64,000 nt of DNA from Elymus sibiricus (GCA_039707655.1 CM077672.1:354312031-354376030); one strand, 5' to 3'; counted from the stretch's first letter, positions 23,901-36,825 are shown. Translations and numbers: made by a program. Notes: generated by a model from the letters alone, not told the origin.

Positions 23901-26149
23901 CAAAAGGTTTTCAATATGAAGTAGAAATTATTGTAACAAGAAAATTATGTTTCTACAATTTGATTGCGGAAAGGAATATTTGAGTTACAAGTTTAGCGAA
24001 TGTCTGATGAGTTGTGAAACGATTTTCATAACTTACACCTCACGGAGCACCACTGTGAGTGGAATATCTGTGAAGATGTAATCAAACCATTTATGACATG
24101 GTAAGATCAAAGATGACATAAATCAATTTGCCATTATCCCTTTTAAAAGTAATGCTTTAGAGACTGCGGCTTTTACACTGAAAAGAGCACCATCAGATCT
24201 GTTGAAATGACTCCATGGTATGGTACACCCAACCATGTTATGTCTTTTCTTAACATTTGGAATATGGGGCTTGTGTAAAACATTTACAAACCTATTCCAA
24301 ATCAGACAAGTGCTACTTTGTAGGTTATCCCAAGTTATTGGGTATTCCCCCACCACTATACCGAGGCAAAAGGTTTTACCACAGAAAACTGTATGATTTT
24401 GAAGAAAATGGTTCTTGCAAAAAGGTGAGTGGGAGGACAGTGCAACTCGACGAGATAACAGTATCTTCATCATCAGATTGAAGGAAAGAAACCTTGGAAG
24501 TAATTCCAGAGTTTCCTACTACGACTGATATAGAAGCCTCTACATGAGATGTATGGACTTCGGTCGAACTTGCAGCTGAACCACGTAGGCAAAACTCATG
24601 CAAACCTCTCAGGTGCGCAAACGAGATATTGTTGTTAGACAACAGTATACCTACGATACACAAGGAAGCGTTGATGGGCCCTGACTCCGGAATTGGCTAA
24701 ATGCCAATATAATCCGAGATAGTTTCCATAAATGATTCAAGATTATATCTTGATAAACCCTTTGGAAGACTTAGAGTCTAACGAACATTAATGGAACTAT
24801 AAACTGATGTGGATAAAATGTTTTATCCATAAAGCTTGACTTGTTGCAATAACAAGTTCAAGGAGTTGACTACGATGAGGTTGTCTCACTGTAGCGATGC
24901 TTAAAGTCGGTTCAGGTTAAACTAGCAATTAATACATATTTCAAACATGAGATATGAAACATGGATGCCAAAAGGATTTCCATTAAATGGAAATACAACC
25001 TAGGACTTGCATGTGATACAGTCTGAAGTATTTTGTCAATCCAGAGGATGCTAGCAAGTATGCAAACTTCAGAGTTCCAGCAATGGACAGGGGAGAGCAA
25101 AATGGAGTTGGAATCTTCGTTTTTGATGAAATAGTCAAAAGAGTTTGATTTCATCAATGAATAACGAAGATGCTTGTGGTTTAAAGAAAGTAAGTGGGAG
25201 CATAATAATATTTCTAAAAACTTTGTGTGCTTGACACATTGTTGATTGGAAATAATATAAATTTCTTGACACGAATTAGGACTTCGTTGAAAATAGTTTT
25301 TCGATGAAGTGCTTGGGCTAAATAGCCTTGATATTAGGCATATTTATCTACGAGATAGAATTGCCTAATAGGCTAAGCCAAAAATACATATTGACAAGAT
25401 GCTAAAACATTTTAGCATTAAAACGCCAAGGAGTGATTCTTGCCGAAGTCACATGGAAAGAGTTTTGCAAGACTCGGTGTCCCAAAACACTGATGAGCAA
25501 AATACATGATGGATATCCCACACACTCTTGTGTTTGGATTAATCATGTATTCCATGGTATGTAAAACAACCAGATATGTCCGATACTCCCAAGCTGTTGC
25601 GAGTATAGATACCAAAGTGATCAAAGTGCTGATCATGGGACAACAGTGAAAAATGTCATTAAGTACTAAAGTAGCACTGATGACATGTTTTCTCGCAAGC
25701 AAAGATTATGAAGTGCTCATTGTAAGTAATTACATCGATACAGTCTTCATCAATGCTCCATGCGATTTTCAATTTAAGTTAAGGGTTTTGTGTGATACAC
25801 AATATGGTGGCATGGTGTTTGGAAATCGTTCCAAACAGGTTGCTGTGGGGAATTCTATAACAAAGGCTAAATATGTTGCCGCTTTCAAAGCGACATAGAA
25901 GATGTTGAATCATACAGTTCGTTCATGAACTTAGTATGATTCCAAGATGGCTTTGGTCAACAGAACACTATTGAAGATAGTTGCTCCATAGCTCAATCTG
26001 AGGAATCAAGGTTTGACCAGTGATTCACATATATACGAAGCCAAGTCCACACAAAATATGAATTTTGTGAAAGCGTGAAAATGCGAAGCATTTTTACACC
26101 GGTATGCCATAGGTGTAATGTGCATTAGCATTGACTAGATTATTGACTC

Positions 26150-26166
26150 TAGTGCAAGTGGGAGTC
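26150..26166 (+). other. Element G polypurine tract
   Basis: Purine-rich GTGCAAGTGGGAGTC immediately precedes LTR 2, a usual form for Angela/BARE-type elements. Confidence 0.7.
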
Positions 26167-28161
26167 TGTAGGAGATATGCCCTAGAGGCAATAATAAATG
26201 TTATTATTTATCCCCATGTTCATAATTATGTTTATGTTCCATGCTATAACTGCTATGGTTCTCGAGTCTACAATAACCACGAGGCTCGGAGGAAGACTCA
26301 TATGCACGAGTGGAATAATAAATGGTAAAATGTATTCCTAGTCTGGCCTCTAAGACTAGCTCAAGTGTTGCATGATGGTTCTGTTTTCCTGATCATGGGC
26401 ATGACTATGCCAGCAATTTTGAGGGCACAATGTTAGGAGAACACTTGTGTTGAATCGACCCGATTGATGTTATGCTATGAGATACACTCGTCACAACTTA
26501 ACGGTTAATAACACAGAGAAAGTTAATGTTTGCATAATTCCTTAGACCATGAGAGTGTCGAGTTTCTTCATGCTTGCTTCATGAACTTTGGGGTTTGTTA
26601 AATGTCATCCGTAAATGGGTGGCTATTACGGCGGCTTACGATTTGATGGAAAAGTGTGTCAAGGGACTTGATAGCTCAAGATTGGGATTTGCTGCTCCGA
26701 CAATGGAGAGATATCTCTGGGCCCTCTCGGTGTTACGCTATCCATCATCGTCTGGCCAGACACATTGTGATTTGATCACAGGGATGCCGGAACACGGGAA
26801 CGAGAAAAGAGAACAAAACCGGCAACAAGGTAACTGGCATAGTGGACAATTTGTTGATCCACAGGGATGCCGATAATTCTCACCTCAGGTTTTGTAACAT
26901 ATCGTGAAGCAACAGGAATAGCACACGGCAACTGGAGGTTCACTCGAATATTCATTCGTGAGGGTATAGGGGTCAATATGGGTGTCCATGGCTCCAATGT
27001 TGATCATTGATCGGAAAGTGTTCCAGGTTATGTCTATAATTCACCGAACCTATAGGGTCACATGCTTAAGGGTCATCTATCTGCTGAATACAAGACAGGG
27101 AGTCTGAGAGAAAATCACCGGAAAAGTTTCGGACGCAACGGAAACGTTCCGGAGAGGACACCGGAATAGTTCCGGTATAACTGAAAAGTTGTGTCGGGGT
27201 ATACCATTAAGTCAAATTGGTTTTGGCACATGCCTAGAAATTCTTGGAGGGTGCCAGAATTGTTCTGGTAACTTCTGGGATTTTTTCAGGACAAAAACCG
27301 GAAATGTTCCGGAGCTGCCGGAACCAGTTTGGTTGCTTTTCGCAGATGAAAATCACTAATCCGGAATTGTTTCGGAACGAATCCAAAATCATTTTAGTGG
27401 GTACTAGAATTATTCTAAGACCCACAGAAATATTTTCGGATTTAACGGTCGCAGAAAATTGTCTCCATGAATAGTGAAAGTGCTTTTTGGGTGGCTTCTT
27501 GGAGAAGCCACCTTGAGGGCCTTTTGGTATTTTTCTCCTTGGCTTCTTGGAGAATCCACCCTTGGGCTTGGCCTATAAATAGGGGTGGAGGGGGCTGCCT
27601 AAAGGATCATCCTTTGCTCTCATACACATGCCATAGACTTGTCTGGCTTCTCTCTCCCTCCCAGCGAAATAGTTTCGTAGAGCCGAAAGGCTGTCTGGGT
27701 TCCGGTGGGAACTAGTTCTGGACGGCGAAGCCCTGCCGGATAGATGACACCGTATGTGTGCAACTCTGTAGAGATATCGTAGTTTCGGTCTTAGTTCGAG
27801 AGTGCCTCCCGAAGGGCTGTCTGAGAGACTGTCCGAGTTTCGAGGGTCCTCCCAAAGGGCTGTCCAAGTGATCGTCCGAGTTTCGAAGATCCTCCCGAAG
27901 GGCTTTCCACGACATCGTCCGAGGGACTATCTGACTGCCTCCCGGAGGGCTGTCCAAGGGGCAGTTGAGGGAGTACATCCTCACGGTTGGGAGGTTGTAA
28001 ATCCTAGCTGCGGGGATCTGCACCGCCGATCGTCATCGACTCTACTTACGCTGTGCTACGAGTCGGTAACGAAAAGATGAAACCTTGTATGCAGTCTCTA
28101 TAGTGGTCTTGGGCTGGTGTGTAGGTCGGAAATTTTTTGTTTTCTGCTGCGTTCCCCTTCA
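26167..28161 (+). repeat. Element G LTR 2
   Basis: 1995 bp, TGTAGGAGATATGCC...CCCCTTCA. It keeps the TATA box as TATAAATA (27574-27581), which LTR 1 has lost. The same repeats and hairpins are present; the second hairpin has one mismatched arm base. Confidence 0.9.
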
Positions 28162-29288
28162 GTGGCATCAAGAGTCGTGCTATGCCTAGATGCAGGCTGC
28201 GATCTAGAATACATGAGATGTATGGGTGTTGCACAATATAATTTTGTAGTAGAAGAGTTCTATTGCTAAAATTATTTGTGCGGCTAGCAGATGAAATCTG
28301 TTACCCGATGTTCCTATTGCTTCCCTTGAATTTGCATAGTCCTGATCTTGATAGTATTGTGGAATCTGACAAAGTTCTGGCAATCCGCGATCCTTTCATG
28401 CTGCTCTTGAGTATGCTGATTGACAGATCAACGAAGTGCTAACAGTTCTTTGGGTTCCACTTTAGTTAAAGAAAGATGGATGTTTCGCAGACGAAAGGGC
28501 AATGCAGATATGATCTGCACGGGGGTCATGCGTATGACGAAGTTTAGTATGGGGCTCGAGATTTTATTATCTCGTGTTTCATACACCCCGCAATGTTAAT
28601 CTAGCGACTTGAATAAATCATACTTGATGATGGACGTTGGTAGCTTCGGTTTGTTTCTAAACCTTAGAAGCCACGTAAAAACTAATTTTGCATAAACCAA
28701 TTAGAGGCGTCTAACTTGGTTTTGCAGGATGTGCATGTGATGTGGTATAGCGGTTCTCATATTAATTTGATTATGTATGAGATGACTATATGATGTAAAA
28801 TTAACATGACTTGTGTGTCATGATTCGGCATGATGGCTGGAGCCATATGATTGTCACTTTAATGACCTATGTGTCAACCTTAAATAATGCACTTATTTTA
28901 TTAGCTATACAGATAGCAATATTATTTGGTGCATCAACAAGGTGGTGGCAATCTTCGCGAAGGTGAACACCGACGCGAATGCCGAAGACGAAGAAAATAA
29001 AGACTTCTCCGTCAGAAAGGGCTATACCATATCATGCTATTATGAATTGCCTGAGATGTTTATCCCTTATGATACACCCTTCTTGATTGCGCGGTAGTCG
29101 CTTTTTATTAAGGTGATCTCTCACATAAAATATCAAGTAGTTAGTGTTCTCCCAAGTGTAGCACCGTCACGGCACCTATCTTTTCAGGGTGCGCCATGGA
29201 TGCATGGGTACGAATGATTAGAGAAGTGTGAGGCGGGTGAGGTCAGACCTCGCAGCAAGATCACTTGGTTGTCTTGACGTTCATGGCA
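28162..29288 (+). repeat. Second, truncated copy of the element G internal domain
   Basis: It aligns base for base, with scattered substitutions, to 20916-22042, from the priming site through CTTGACGTTCATGGCAG. It then switches to element F sequence. No gene is present in this portion of either copy. Confidence 0.88.
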
Positions 29289-29912
29289 GCATCTCACCAA
29301 AAACTTGAAAACTTCAATCACACAAAACTTAACAAAACCTTCGTGAGATCCGTTAGTATAACAAAATAAATCACTACTATAAGTACTGTTGCAAACCCAT
29401 TCATATTTTATTTTTTCATTATACCTACAGTACTCTAACTTCACCATGGTTTATACCCCCCTGATACAATCCATAGATTCATCAAAACAAGCAAGTAGTG
29501 CATCAAAAACAGAATCTGTCAAAAACAGAACAGTCTGTAGAGATCGGAATTATGGTCATACTTCTGTAACTGTAAAAATTCTGAAAAATTAGGACAATGT
29601 GAGCAATTCATATACCAATAATTTCAAAAAAAATCAGAAGGTTCTGACGTTACAGTACAGAATCAAAATTCCAGCACTGGACGTAAAACTTTCTGTTTTC
29701 AAACAGCATCAATTATATTATCTCCTAAATCATCCCAAAGGCTTTACTTGGCACAAACACTAATTAAAAACACAAAAACACCATCATACCAGTAGCATGA
29801 CAGTAAAAACACACCATAACAGAAACTTTTAACAAAAATTTATTTTATTCATTGGGTTGCCTCCCAACAAGCGCTATTGTTTTATGCCCCTAGCTAGGCA
29901 TAATGCATAATC
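29289..29912 (-). other. Element F non-coding tail, proximal part
   Basis: It aligns in reverse to 3467-4080 of element A and 39116-39740 of element E. It lies directly downstream of the F gag-protease stop. A + strand open frame (29389-29592) is a shadow without support. Confidence 0.8.
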
Positions 29913-31998
29913 TTAAGTGTTGTCATATTTTGAGTTGATTCCATAAGTGGCCCTCATAATTGATTCATATGGTGCTTTAATTATTTTCCTAGGGAAATGC
30001 TCCATACCTTTCTTTAATGGAAATTGAAATTTTATATTCCCTTCTTTCATATCAATAACGGCACCTATAGTTCGTAAAAACGGTCTACCAAGTATTATGG
30101 GGCAAGCAGAATTGCATTCAATATCAAGAACAATAAAATCAATGGGCACATAATTTCTATTTGCAAGAATAAGAACATCATTAATTCTTCACAAAGGCTT
30201 TTTAATAGTAGAATCTACCAAGTGCAAATTAAGAGAACATTCATCTATATTGGTGAGACCTAGCACATCACATAAAGATTTTGGAATTGTGGAAACGTTA
30301 GCACCCAAATCACAGAAAGCATTGCACTCATAATTTTTAATCTTAGATTTAATGGTGGGTTACCATTCATCATATAATTTTCTAGGAATTGAGACTTCTA
30401 ATTCTATCTTGTCTTCTAACGCTTTCATCATTGCTTCTACGATGTGTTTAGTAAAAGCCTTGTTTTGCTCATAAGTGTTGGGTGAATTTAACATGGATTG
30501 TAACAAATAGATGCACTCAACCAAAGAACAATTATCATAATTAAAATCTTTGTAATCCAAGAGAGTGGGCACATCGCTATTTAATGTTTTTACCTCTCCA
30601 AACCCACTTTTAGTAATTTTCTTATCAAGATTTTCACCCTCCGAACTATGGGAACGCCTACTAACTAAAGTTGACTCATCTTCAGTTCCCTTTTCATCAA
30701 GTTTTATATTGCTAAACAAAGAATCAATAGATGAAACACCAATCATTTTAATATCCTCATCATTACTACGATAGAAACTGGGAGGAATCGCTTTTTCTAA
30801 AAATTCTCGTTTAGCTCTTAGCATGGCGGTTCGTTTCTTACTTTCATCCATAGAGACATATAAAGCTTTAATTGATTCACTAATATCAATTTTGGGTGGC
30901 AAAATTTTAGTCTTAAGATTTTCCACATCATGAAGAATTCTATCAATGCTCCTAGACATATCATCAATCTTACTCAATTTTTCTTCTATCATAGTGTTGA
31001 AAACTTATTGAGCATTAATAAATTCTTTAATATTACTTTCAAGATCAGAAGGTATCCTATTATTATTATAGGAATTACCATAAGGATTGCCATAAATATT
31101 AGAGGAATTTCTGGGGAACGGGCTAGCATTGAAATTACCTCTATAAGCATTATTATTGAAATTGTTTCGCGAGACAAAATTCACATCTATGGGATCATTA
31201 TATTGCTCAATCAAAGTGGACAATGGCACATCATTAGGATCAATATTAGAATTTTTACTAGCAACCAATTTCATAAGCGCATCAACTTTATCACTCAAAG
31301 TACTAATTTCTTCAATAGAATTCACCTTTTTACTAGTAGGAGTTCTTTCAGTATGCCATTGTGAATAATTTTCCATAATATTATCAAGCAATTTAGTAGA
31401 TTCTCCCAAAGTAATTTCCATAAACGTACCACCCGCGGCGGAATCTAGAAGATTTCTAGAGACAAAATTCAATCCCGCATAATTTTTTTGTATGATCATC
31501 CATAAATTTAAACCATGAGTAGGGCAATTTCTTATCATTAATTTCATCCTCTCCCAAGATTGGGCAACATGTTCATGATCAAGTTGCTTAAAATTCATAA
31601 TTTGATTTCTAAGAGAAATATTTTTTGCGGGAGGAAAAAACTTAGTAATAAAAGCATCTTTATACACTTATCCCAAGAATCGATACTATTTCATGGTAAA
31701 GATGAAAACCAAATTTTAGCGTGATCCCGCAATGAGAACGGGAATAATTTTAATGTCACAATATCATTATCCACATCTTTTTTAGTTTGCATGTCACACA
31801 ATTCTACGAAAGTATTAAGATGGGATGCGGCATCTTCATTAGGACTGCCGGAAAATTGATCTTTCATAACAAGATTTAGCAAAGGAGCATTAATATCACA
31901 AGTCTCCGCACTAGTGTGGGAGGAGCTATCGGAGTACTAATAAAATCATTATTATTAGTATTGGAAAAATCACACAATTTTGTATTTTCTTGAGACAT
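29913..31998 (-). pseudogene. Element F gag-protease, broken
   Basis: Minus-strand frame from ATG at 31998 (MSQENTK-like start) to the stop at 29913-29915 (...SKYDNT). The N-terminal half is an Athila-like gag core with VMKDQFSGSPNEDA and LKLFPFSLRD near 31730-31880. The middle has LDHEHVAQSWERMK and an Asn-rich linker. The C-terminal part is a retropepsin-like aspartic protease with CDLGA near 30300 and PIILGRPFL near 30070. At least two in-frame stops (about 30178 and 30360) and frame changes near 31000 and 31680 break it. No zinc knuckle, reverse transcriptase or integrase follows. Gag would build particles and protease would process it, with copying enzymes from another element. Confidence 0.85.
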
Positions 31999-32189
31999 CG
32001 TAACTACGCAAACAAGATAGCAATCAAGCAAAAAGCAAACGAGAAAAAAGGCAAACGAAAAATATTTTTGTATTTTTGTAAAAACTTTTTAGAAGTGGGG
32101 GAGATGAAAACGAGAGGCAAATGGAAAATAAAGTAAATGCAAGGAGATGAGAGTTTGTGCAAAGGTACTTGATAGATGTTGATGATGTC
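31999..32189 (-). other. Element F leader
   Basis: Untranslated leader between the priming site and the gag ATG. It is homologous to 2591-2767 of A and 36826-37033 of E, and is rich in TTTGC words. Confidence 0.75.
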
Positions 32190-32207
32190 TCCCCGGTAAC
32201 GGCGCCA
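32189..32207 (-). other. Element F primer-binding site
   Basis: It reads TGGCGCCGTTACCGGGGAG on the minus strand, the tRNA-Asp complement with one change. Confidence 0.85.
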
Positions 32208-32218
32208 GAAATTCTTCC

Positions 32219-33793
32219 TGCTACTTGTAGCTTGCGTTGGTATTTCCCCGAAGAGGAAGGCATGATGCAGCACAGTAGAGATAAGTATTTCCCTCAATTA
32301 TGAAACCAAGGTTATTGAACCAGTAGGAGAATCACGCAACACCTCGTTAGGAGCACCTGCACACAAACAACAAATCCTCGCACCCAACACAAACAAGGGG
32401 TTGTCAATCCCTTGGCGGTAAGATTGCAAGATTAAATTGTATATGATAGATTGATAGATTGAAATAAAAAATACAAAATAAAATAAATAAAGAAAGATGG
32501 CAGCAATATTTTTAGGGTTTTAGTATATTGAGATTGATAGACCCGGGGGCCATAGGTTTCACTAGAGGCTTCTCTCGAGAAAATAGCATACGGTGGGTAG
32601 ACAAATTACTGTTGGGCAATTGATAGAAAAGCAAATAATCATGACGATATCCAAGGAAATGATCATGTATATAGGCATCACGTCCAAGATTAGTAGACCG
32701 ACTCCTGCCTGCATCTACTACTATTACTCCACAGATCGACCGCTATCCAGCATGCATCTAGTGGATTAAGTCCATAAGAACGGAGTAATGCCTTAAGAAC
32801 GATGACATGATGTAGACAAGACAAACTCATGAATTAATTAACCCAATGAATAGATCCCATCTTGTTATCCTTAGTAGCAACGATACATACGTGTCATGTC
32901 CCTTTCTATCACTGGGATTGAGCACCGCAAGATCAAACCCACTACAAAGCACCTCTTCCCATTGCAAGAAAAATCAATCTAGTTGGCCAAACCAAATCAA
33001 TAGATCGGAGAAGAAATACGAGGCTATAATAATCATGCATAAAAGAGTGCAGCAAAGACTCAAATAATTTCATGGATAATCTGATCATAAACTCACAATT
33101 CATCGGATCCCAACAAACACACCGCAAAAAGAGATTACATCGGATAGTTCTCCAAGAATATCAAGGAGAACATTGTATTGAAGATCAAAAAGAGAGAAAA
33201 AGCCATCTAGCTACTGCCTATGGACCCGTAGGTCTATGGTAAACTACTCACGCATCATTGGAAGGGTAGCAAGGTTGATGTAGAGCCCCTCCGTGATCGA
33301 TTCCCCCTCTGGTGGAGTACCGGAGAAGGCCTCCAGATGGGATCTCTCGAGAACAGAAACTTGCGACGGCGGAAAAAGTATTTCGTGGACTCCCCTGAGG
33401 ATTTCTGATTTTTTCTGAATTTATAGTGCTGGAATTAGGTCAAACGGAGCTGGGTGGGCCCCATGAGGTACCAGGGCGTGCCTGCCCTCCCCGGCGCGCC
33501 CTGGTGCCTCGTGGGCCACTCCTTCATCTTCTGGCCCTCTCCCAAAGCTTCCAGTGCTTGTTATGTCCAATAAAAATCTCCAAAATGTTTCATGGCATTT
33601 GGACTTCGTTTGATATTGATTTTCTGTAAAACAAAAATAGGGCAGAAAACAGCAACTAGCACTGGGCACTAGGTTAATAGGTTAGTCTCCAAAAATGATA
33701 TAAAATTGCTGTAAATGATTGTAAAAACATCCAAGATTGATATTATAACAGCATGGAACAATAAAAAATTATAGATACGTTGGAGACGTATCA
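32219..33793 (-). repeat. Element F 5' LTR (right)
   Basis: 1575 bp, the reverse complement of TGATACGTCTCC...TAGCA. The U3 inverted-repeat region is at about 33471-33508. Confidence 0.92.
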
Positions 33794-33798
33794 ATGAT
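33794..33798. repeat. Target-site duplication of element F, right copy
   Basis: ATGAT, identical to 16008-16012. Confidence 0.93.
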
Positions 33799-34243
33799 CT
33801 ATTCTGGTATCAGACGCAATACTTATCCCCGTTGCTCTGAACCCCTTTCACCACTTTGTTTCAAGGATCGAACAATTGTCTATCCGCTTGAAACTCCTTA
33901 TTGTACCTTCTTACTTTGGTCTTGATGTTTTCTTAAGTTTCAATTCGAGAGATACCTTCTGCCACATTCCCTGAATTATCTACCAGATAATCAACCTTGT
34001 AGAGGTCCGTTCTTTCGAATTTACCCCTTGCCCTTTTCGTAAGTACGATGAAGAACCCGAAGAAAGAATGACGACTTCATCATGATGACCTAGAATAGAT
34101 AAATAGAGACATCAACGAAAAGGATCAACTACTTCGGGAAGAGCAACCAAGACCGAGAAGACTCGTTAGAATTCCGTAACAATTCTTTCCCCTTAACTCT
34201 ATCTCTTAAATCTCGGGATGAGTTTCTTGTAGTGGGGGAGATT
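33799..34243 (+). mobile_element. Element B internal domain, part 3, with polypurine tract
   Basis: The last internal segment of B. AAATCTCGGGATGAGTTTCT (about 34208) is a typical Tekay-type 3' internal end, and GTGGGGGAG (34232-34240) is the polypurine tract. Element C has a related ending, AATCTCGAGGACGAGATTC (about 50902). No gene is present. Confidence 0.75.
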
Positions 34244-35217
34244 TGTAACATCCCCAGATCTCAACCCTGTCATTAAGCTAATTAATTAGCCATGTCATCA
34301 AGATCATCCTAAATAAATTGCATTTAGAAAATAATCCAACTTCAAATACAAATTCAAAATTCAAATGCAAGCCAAATAATTACTTCTTCAGATAATTAAA
34401 CAAAATAGTTCATAATATTGCAAATAATCCCAAAGCAATTATAAAAATAAAACCAACATTAATTGAATTGCAAATTTGACCCCAACATCCAAAAACAGTG
34501 ACTAAAACAGCCACTTTAATCCATTTGCATTTAATAAAAAAATCAAATGATTTCAAATATTACCCAACCATTTTATAGCAGTACCAAATATTGCATGGTA
34601 TTTATTGAGCCAAGTCTCATATTTTACAAAAGTAGTATTGTGGCCAAACAAATGCAAAATAGCAGAGAATATAAGAAACAGAAAAAGAAAGGAAAAGGAG
34701 GGAAAACGCCACTATGCACTTGGCCCATCTGCGACCACAGTGAGACCCAGCCCACCATCACCACCTCTCCTTCAACCTCCTGCTACAGGAGGCAGAGGAG
34801 GGCGTGGCGGCCATCCAGGCCACCGTGCCCGCCGATGCCGCCGTGGCGGCCATCCCGCGGTCCCCGCGGTGGATAAGACCTCGTCCGCGACCCCTGGGCC
34901 AAACCCTAGCACATCCATTCCCCTCTCTTGCCCCTCTTCCTCTCAAATTGCTCGTGCCCGAGCTCGGCTGTCGCCTCGCCGTAGTCGTCTTCACGCACCG
35001 GAATTTCCCCGAGACGCGTGCGCATGTCCAGGAGGACCGCCATCGTCGTCCACTTCGCCTGCGTCTGCTAGTTTGGACCGAAACACTACATCACCATCGC
35101 CCGCATCGATCTTCACCGCCACGGCTACCACGACACCGCCGCTCGATCCGCACGTCCCCGACCAGCTCTGACTACCCCGAGCCCCCCACGAGCTTCCTTG
35201 TGAGCCCCTCCGTCGAA
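34244..35217 (+). repeat. Element B 3' LTR, first part
   Basis: It begins TGTAACATCCCC directly after the polypurine tract. The first 450 bases are AT-rich and 34690-35217 is GC-rich. The same two-part layout appears in the element C LTR. Element E is inserted at 35218. Open frames in the GC-rich part (for example 34605-35171) have no recognisable domain. Confidence 0.75.
35213..35217. repeat. Target-site duplication of element E, left copy
   Basis: TCGAA versus TCGAT at 43334-43338: four of five bases match, consistent with one later substitution. Confidence 0.75.
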
Positions 35218-36795
35218 TGATACGTCTCCGACGTATCTTTAATTTTTGATTGTTCCATGTTGTTCTAATATCAATCTTGGATGTTTTTCTAATCATTTAC
35301 AGCAATTTTATATCATTTTTGGAGACTAACCTATTAACTCAGTGCCCAGTGCCAGTTGCTGTTTTCTGCCCTGTTTTTGTTTCACAGAAAATCAATATCA
35401 AACGAAGTCCAAATATAGTGAAACTTTTTGGAGATATTTTCTTGGGCATGAAGAATACTGGAAGCTTCGGGAGGAGGCCAGAAGACCTTGGTGGGCCCCA
35501 CAAGCCACCAGGGCACGCCTGGGAGGGCCAGGCATGCCCTGGTGCCTCGTAGGCCCCACCAAGCCCTGTTTGACCTAATTCCTGGACTATAAATTCCCAA
35601 AAATTCCGAATCCCTAGGGGGAGTCCACGATATACTTTTTTCGCCGCCGCAAGTTTCTGTTCCAGAGAGATCCCATCTGGAGGCCTTCTCCGGTAATCTG
35701 CCGGAGGGGGAATCGATCACGGAGGGGTTCTACATCAACCTTGCTACCCTTCCGATGATGCGTGAGTAGTTCACCATAGACCTACGGGTCCATAGGCAGT
35801 AGCTAGATGGCTTCTTCTCTCTTTTTGATCTTCAATACAATGTTCTCCTCGATGTTCTTGGAGATCTATCCGATGTAATCTCTTTTTGCGGTGTGTTTGT
35901 TGGGATCCGATGAATTGTGAGTTTATGATCAGATTATCTATGAAAGTATTTGAGTCTTTGCTGGTCTCTTTCATGCATAATTATTATAGTCTCGTATTTC
36001 TTCTCCGATCTATTGATTTGGTTTGGCCAACTAAGTTGATTTGTATTGCAATGGGAAGAGGTGCTTTGTAGTGGGTTCGATCTTGCGGTGCTCAATCCCA
36101 GTGACAGAAGGGGACATGACATCTATGTATCATTGCTACTAAGGATAACAAGATGGGATCTATTCATTGGGTTTATTAATTCGTGAGTTTGTCTAGTCTA
36201 GATCATGTCATCATTCTTAAAGCATTACTTTGTTCTTTATGATCTTAATACACTAGATGCATGTTGGGTAGCCCATCGACGTGTGGAGTAATAGTAGTAG
36301 ATGCAGACAGTATCGGTCTACTAATCTTGGACGTGATGCCTATATACATGATCATTGCCTAGATATCGTCATGATTATTTGCTTTTCTATCAATTGCCCA
36401 ACAGTAATTTGTCTACCCATCGTATGCTATTTTCTCGAGAGAAGCCTCTAGTGAAACCTATGGCCCCCGGGTCTTATCAATCTCAAATTACTAAAACCCT
36501 AAAAATATTGCCGCCATCTTTTGTTTTCTATTTTATTTAGTATTTTTTCTGCAATCTTTCAATCTATCAAATACAATTTAATCTTGCAATCTTACCGCCA
36601 AGGGATTGACAACCCCTTGTTTGCGTTGGGTGCAAGGATTTGTTGCTTGTGTGCAGGTGTTGTTTTAACGAGGTGTTGCGTGATTCTCCTACTGGTTCGA
36701 TAACCTTGGTTTCATATCAAGGGAAATACTTATCTCTACTGTGATGCATCATCCCTTCCTCTTCGGGGAAATACCAACGCAAGCTACAAGTAGCA
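35218..36795 (+). repeat. Element E 5' LTR
   Basis: TGATACGTCTCC...TAGCA. The U3 inverted repeat around 35507-35543 has a single unpaired or wobble position per arm. TATAAATT lies near 35588. Confidence 0.92.
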
Positions 36796-36806
36796 GGAAG
36801 AATTTC

Positions 36807-36825
36807 TAGCGCCGTTGCCAGGGAG
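36807..36825 (+). other. Element E primer-binding site, decayed
   Basis: TAGCGCCGTTGCCAGGGAG differs from the tRNA-Asp complement at two positions. Confidence 0.8.

Larger units (their letters stand above)
20916..26166 (+). pseudogene. Element G internal domain with decayed Copia gag-pol
   Basis: Gag cannot be delimited. A coherent integrase fragment at 23591-23839 has GHIGETRMEKFHYDG, then HFDVCSPINV where HTDVCGP is usual. Reverse-transcriptase and connection remnants lie around 24660-25600, including KVSGS near 25188 and IYEIELPN near 25345. The RNase H end (about 25770-25900) has CDTQYGG and SITKAKYVAAF in place of the usual STTEAEYIA. Many stops and frame changes separate the pieces, so no functional protein is possible. 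The order fits the Angela/BARE group of Ty1/Copia. The stretch 22043-23580 shows no fragment I can name with confidence. Confidence 0.75.
18922..29288 (+). mobile_element. Element G: Angela/BARE-like Copia in LTR-internal-LTR-partial internal form
   Basis: LTRs lie at 18922-20915 and 26167-28161. The first is followed by about 5.25 kb of decayed Copia gag-pol. The second is followed by a second copy of the first 1127 bases of that internal domain (28162-29288 matches 20916-22042). The block then jumps directly into element F. No target duplication is present: CAAAT on the left, GCATC on the right. The first base pair of the left LTR is decayed (TT instead of TG). This fits a tandem LTR array whose right part was deleted together with about 0.6 kb of F. 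Confidence 0.85.
16013..33793 (-). mobile_element. Element F: Sabrina-like LTR retrotransposon, minus strand, split by element G
   Basis: The outer ends are TGCTAC... (16013) and ...GACGTATCA (33793), the inverted form of the A/E LTR. The perfect duplication ATGAT flanks the whole block. LTRs lie at 16013-17589 (3' LTR of F) and 32219-33793 (5' LTR of F). The priming site, gag-protease pseudogene and polypurine tract are all on the minus strand. Copia element G interrupts the non-coding tail at 18922-29288. About 0.6 kb of tail, including the hairpin array seen in A and E, is missing at the junction. There is no reverse transcriptase, so F is non-autonomous. Confidence 0.92.

Noticed and set aside
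34605..35171. A 188-codon + strand frame in the element B 3' LTR.
   Set aside because: Pro/Ser/Arg-rich translation of GC-rich DNA. Another frame is open over the same bases, there is no domain, and it is cut by an element boundary.
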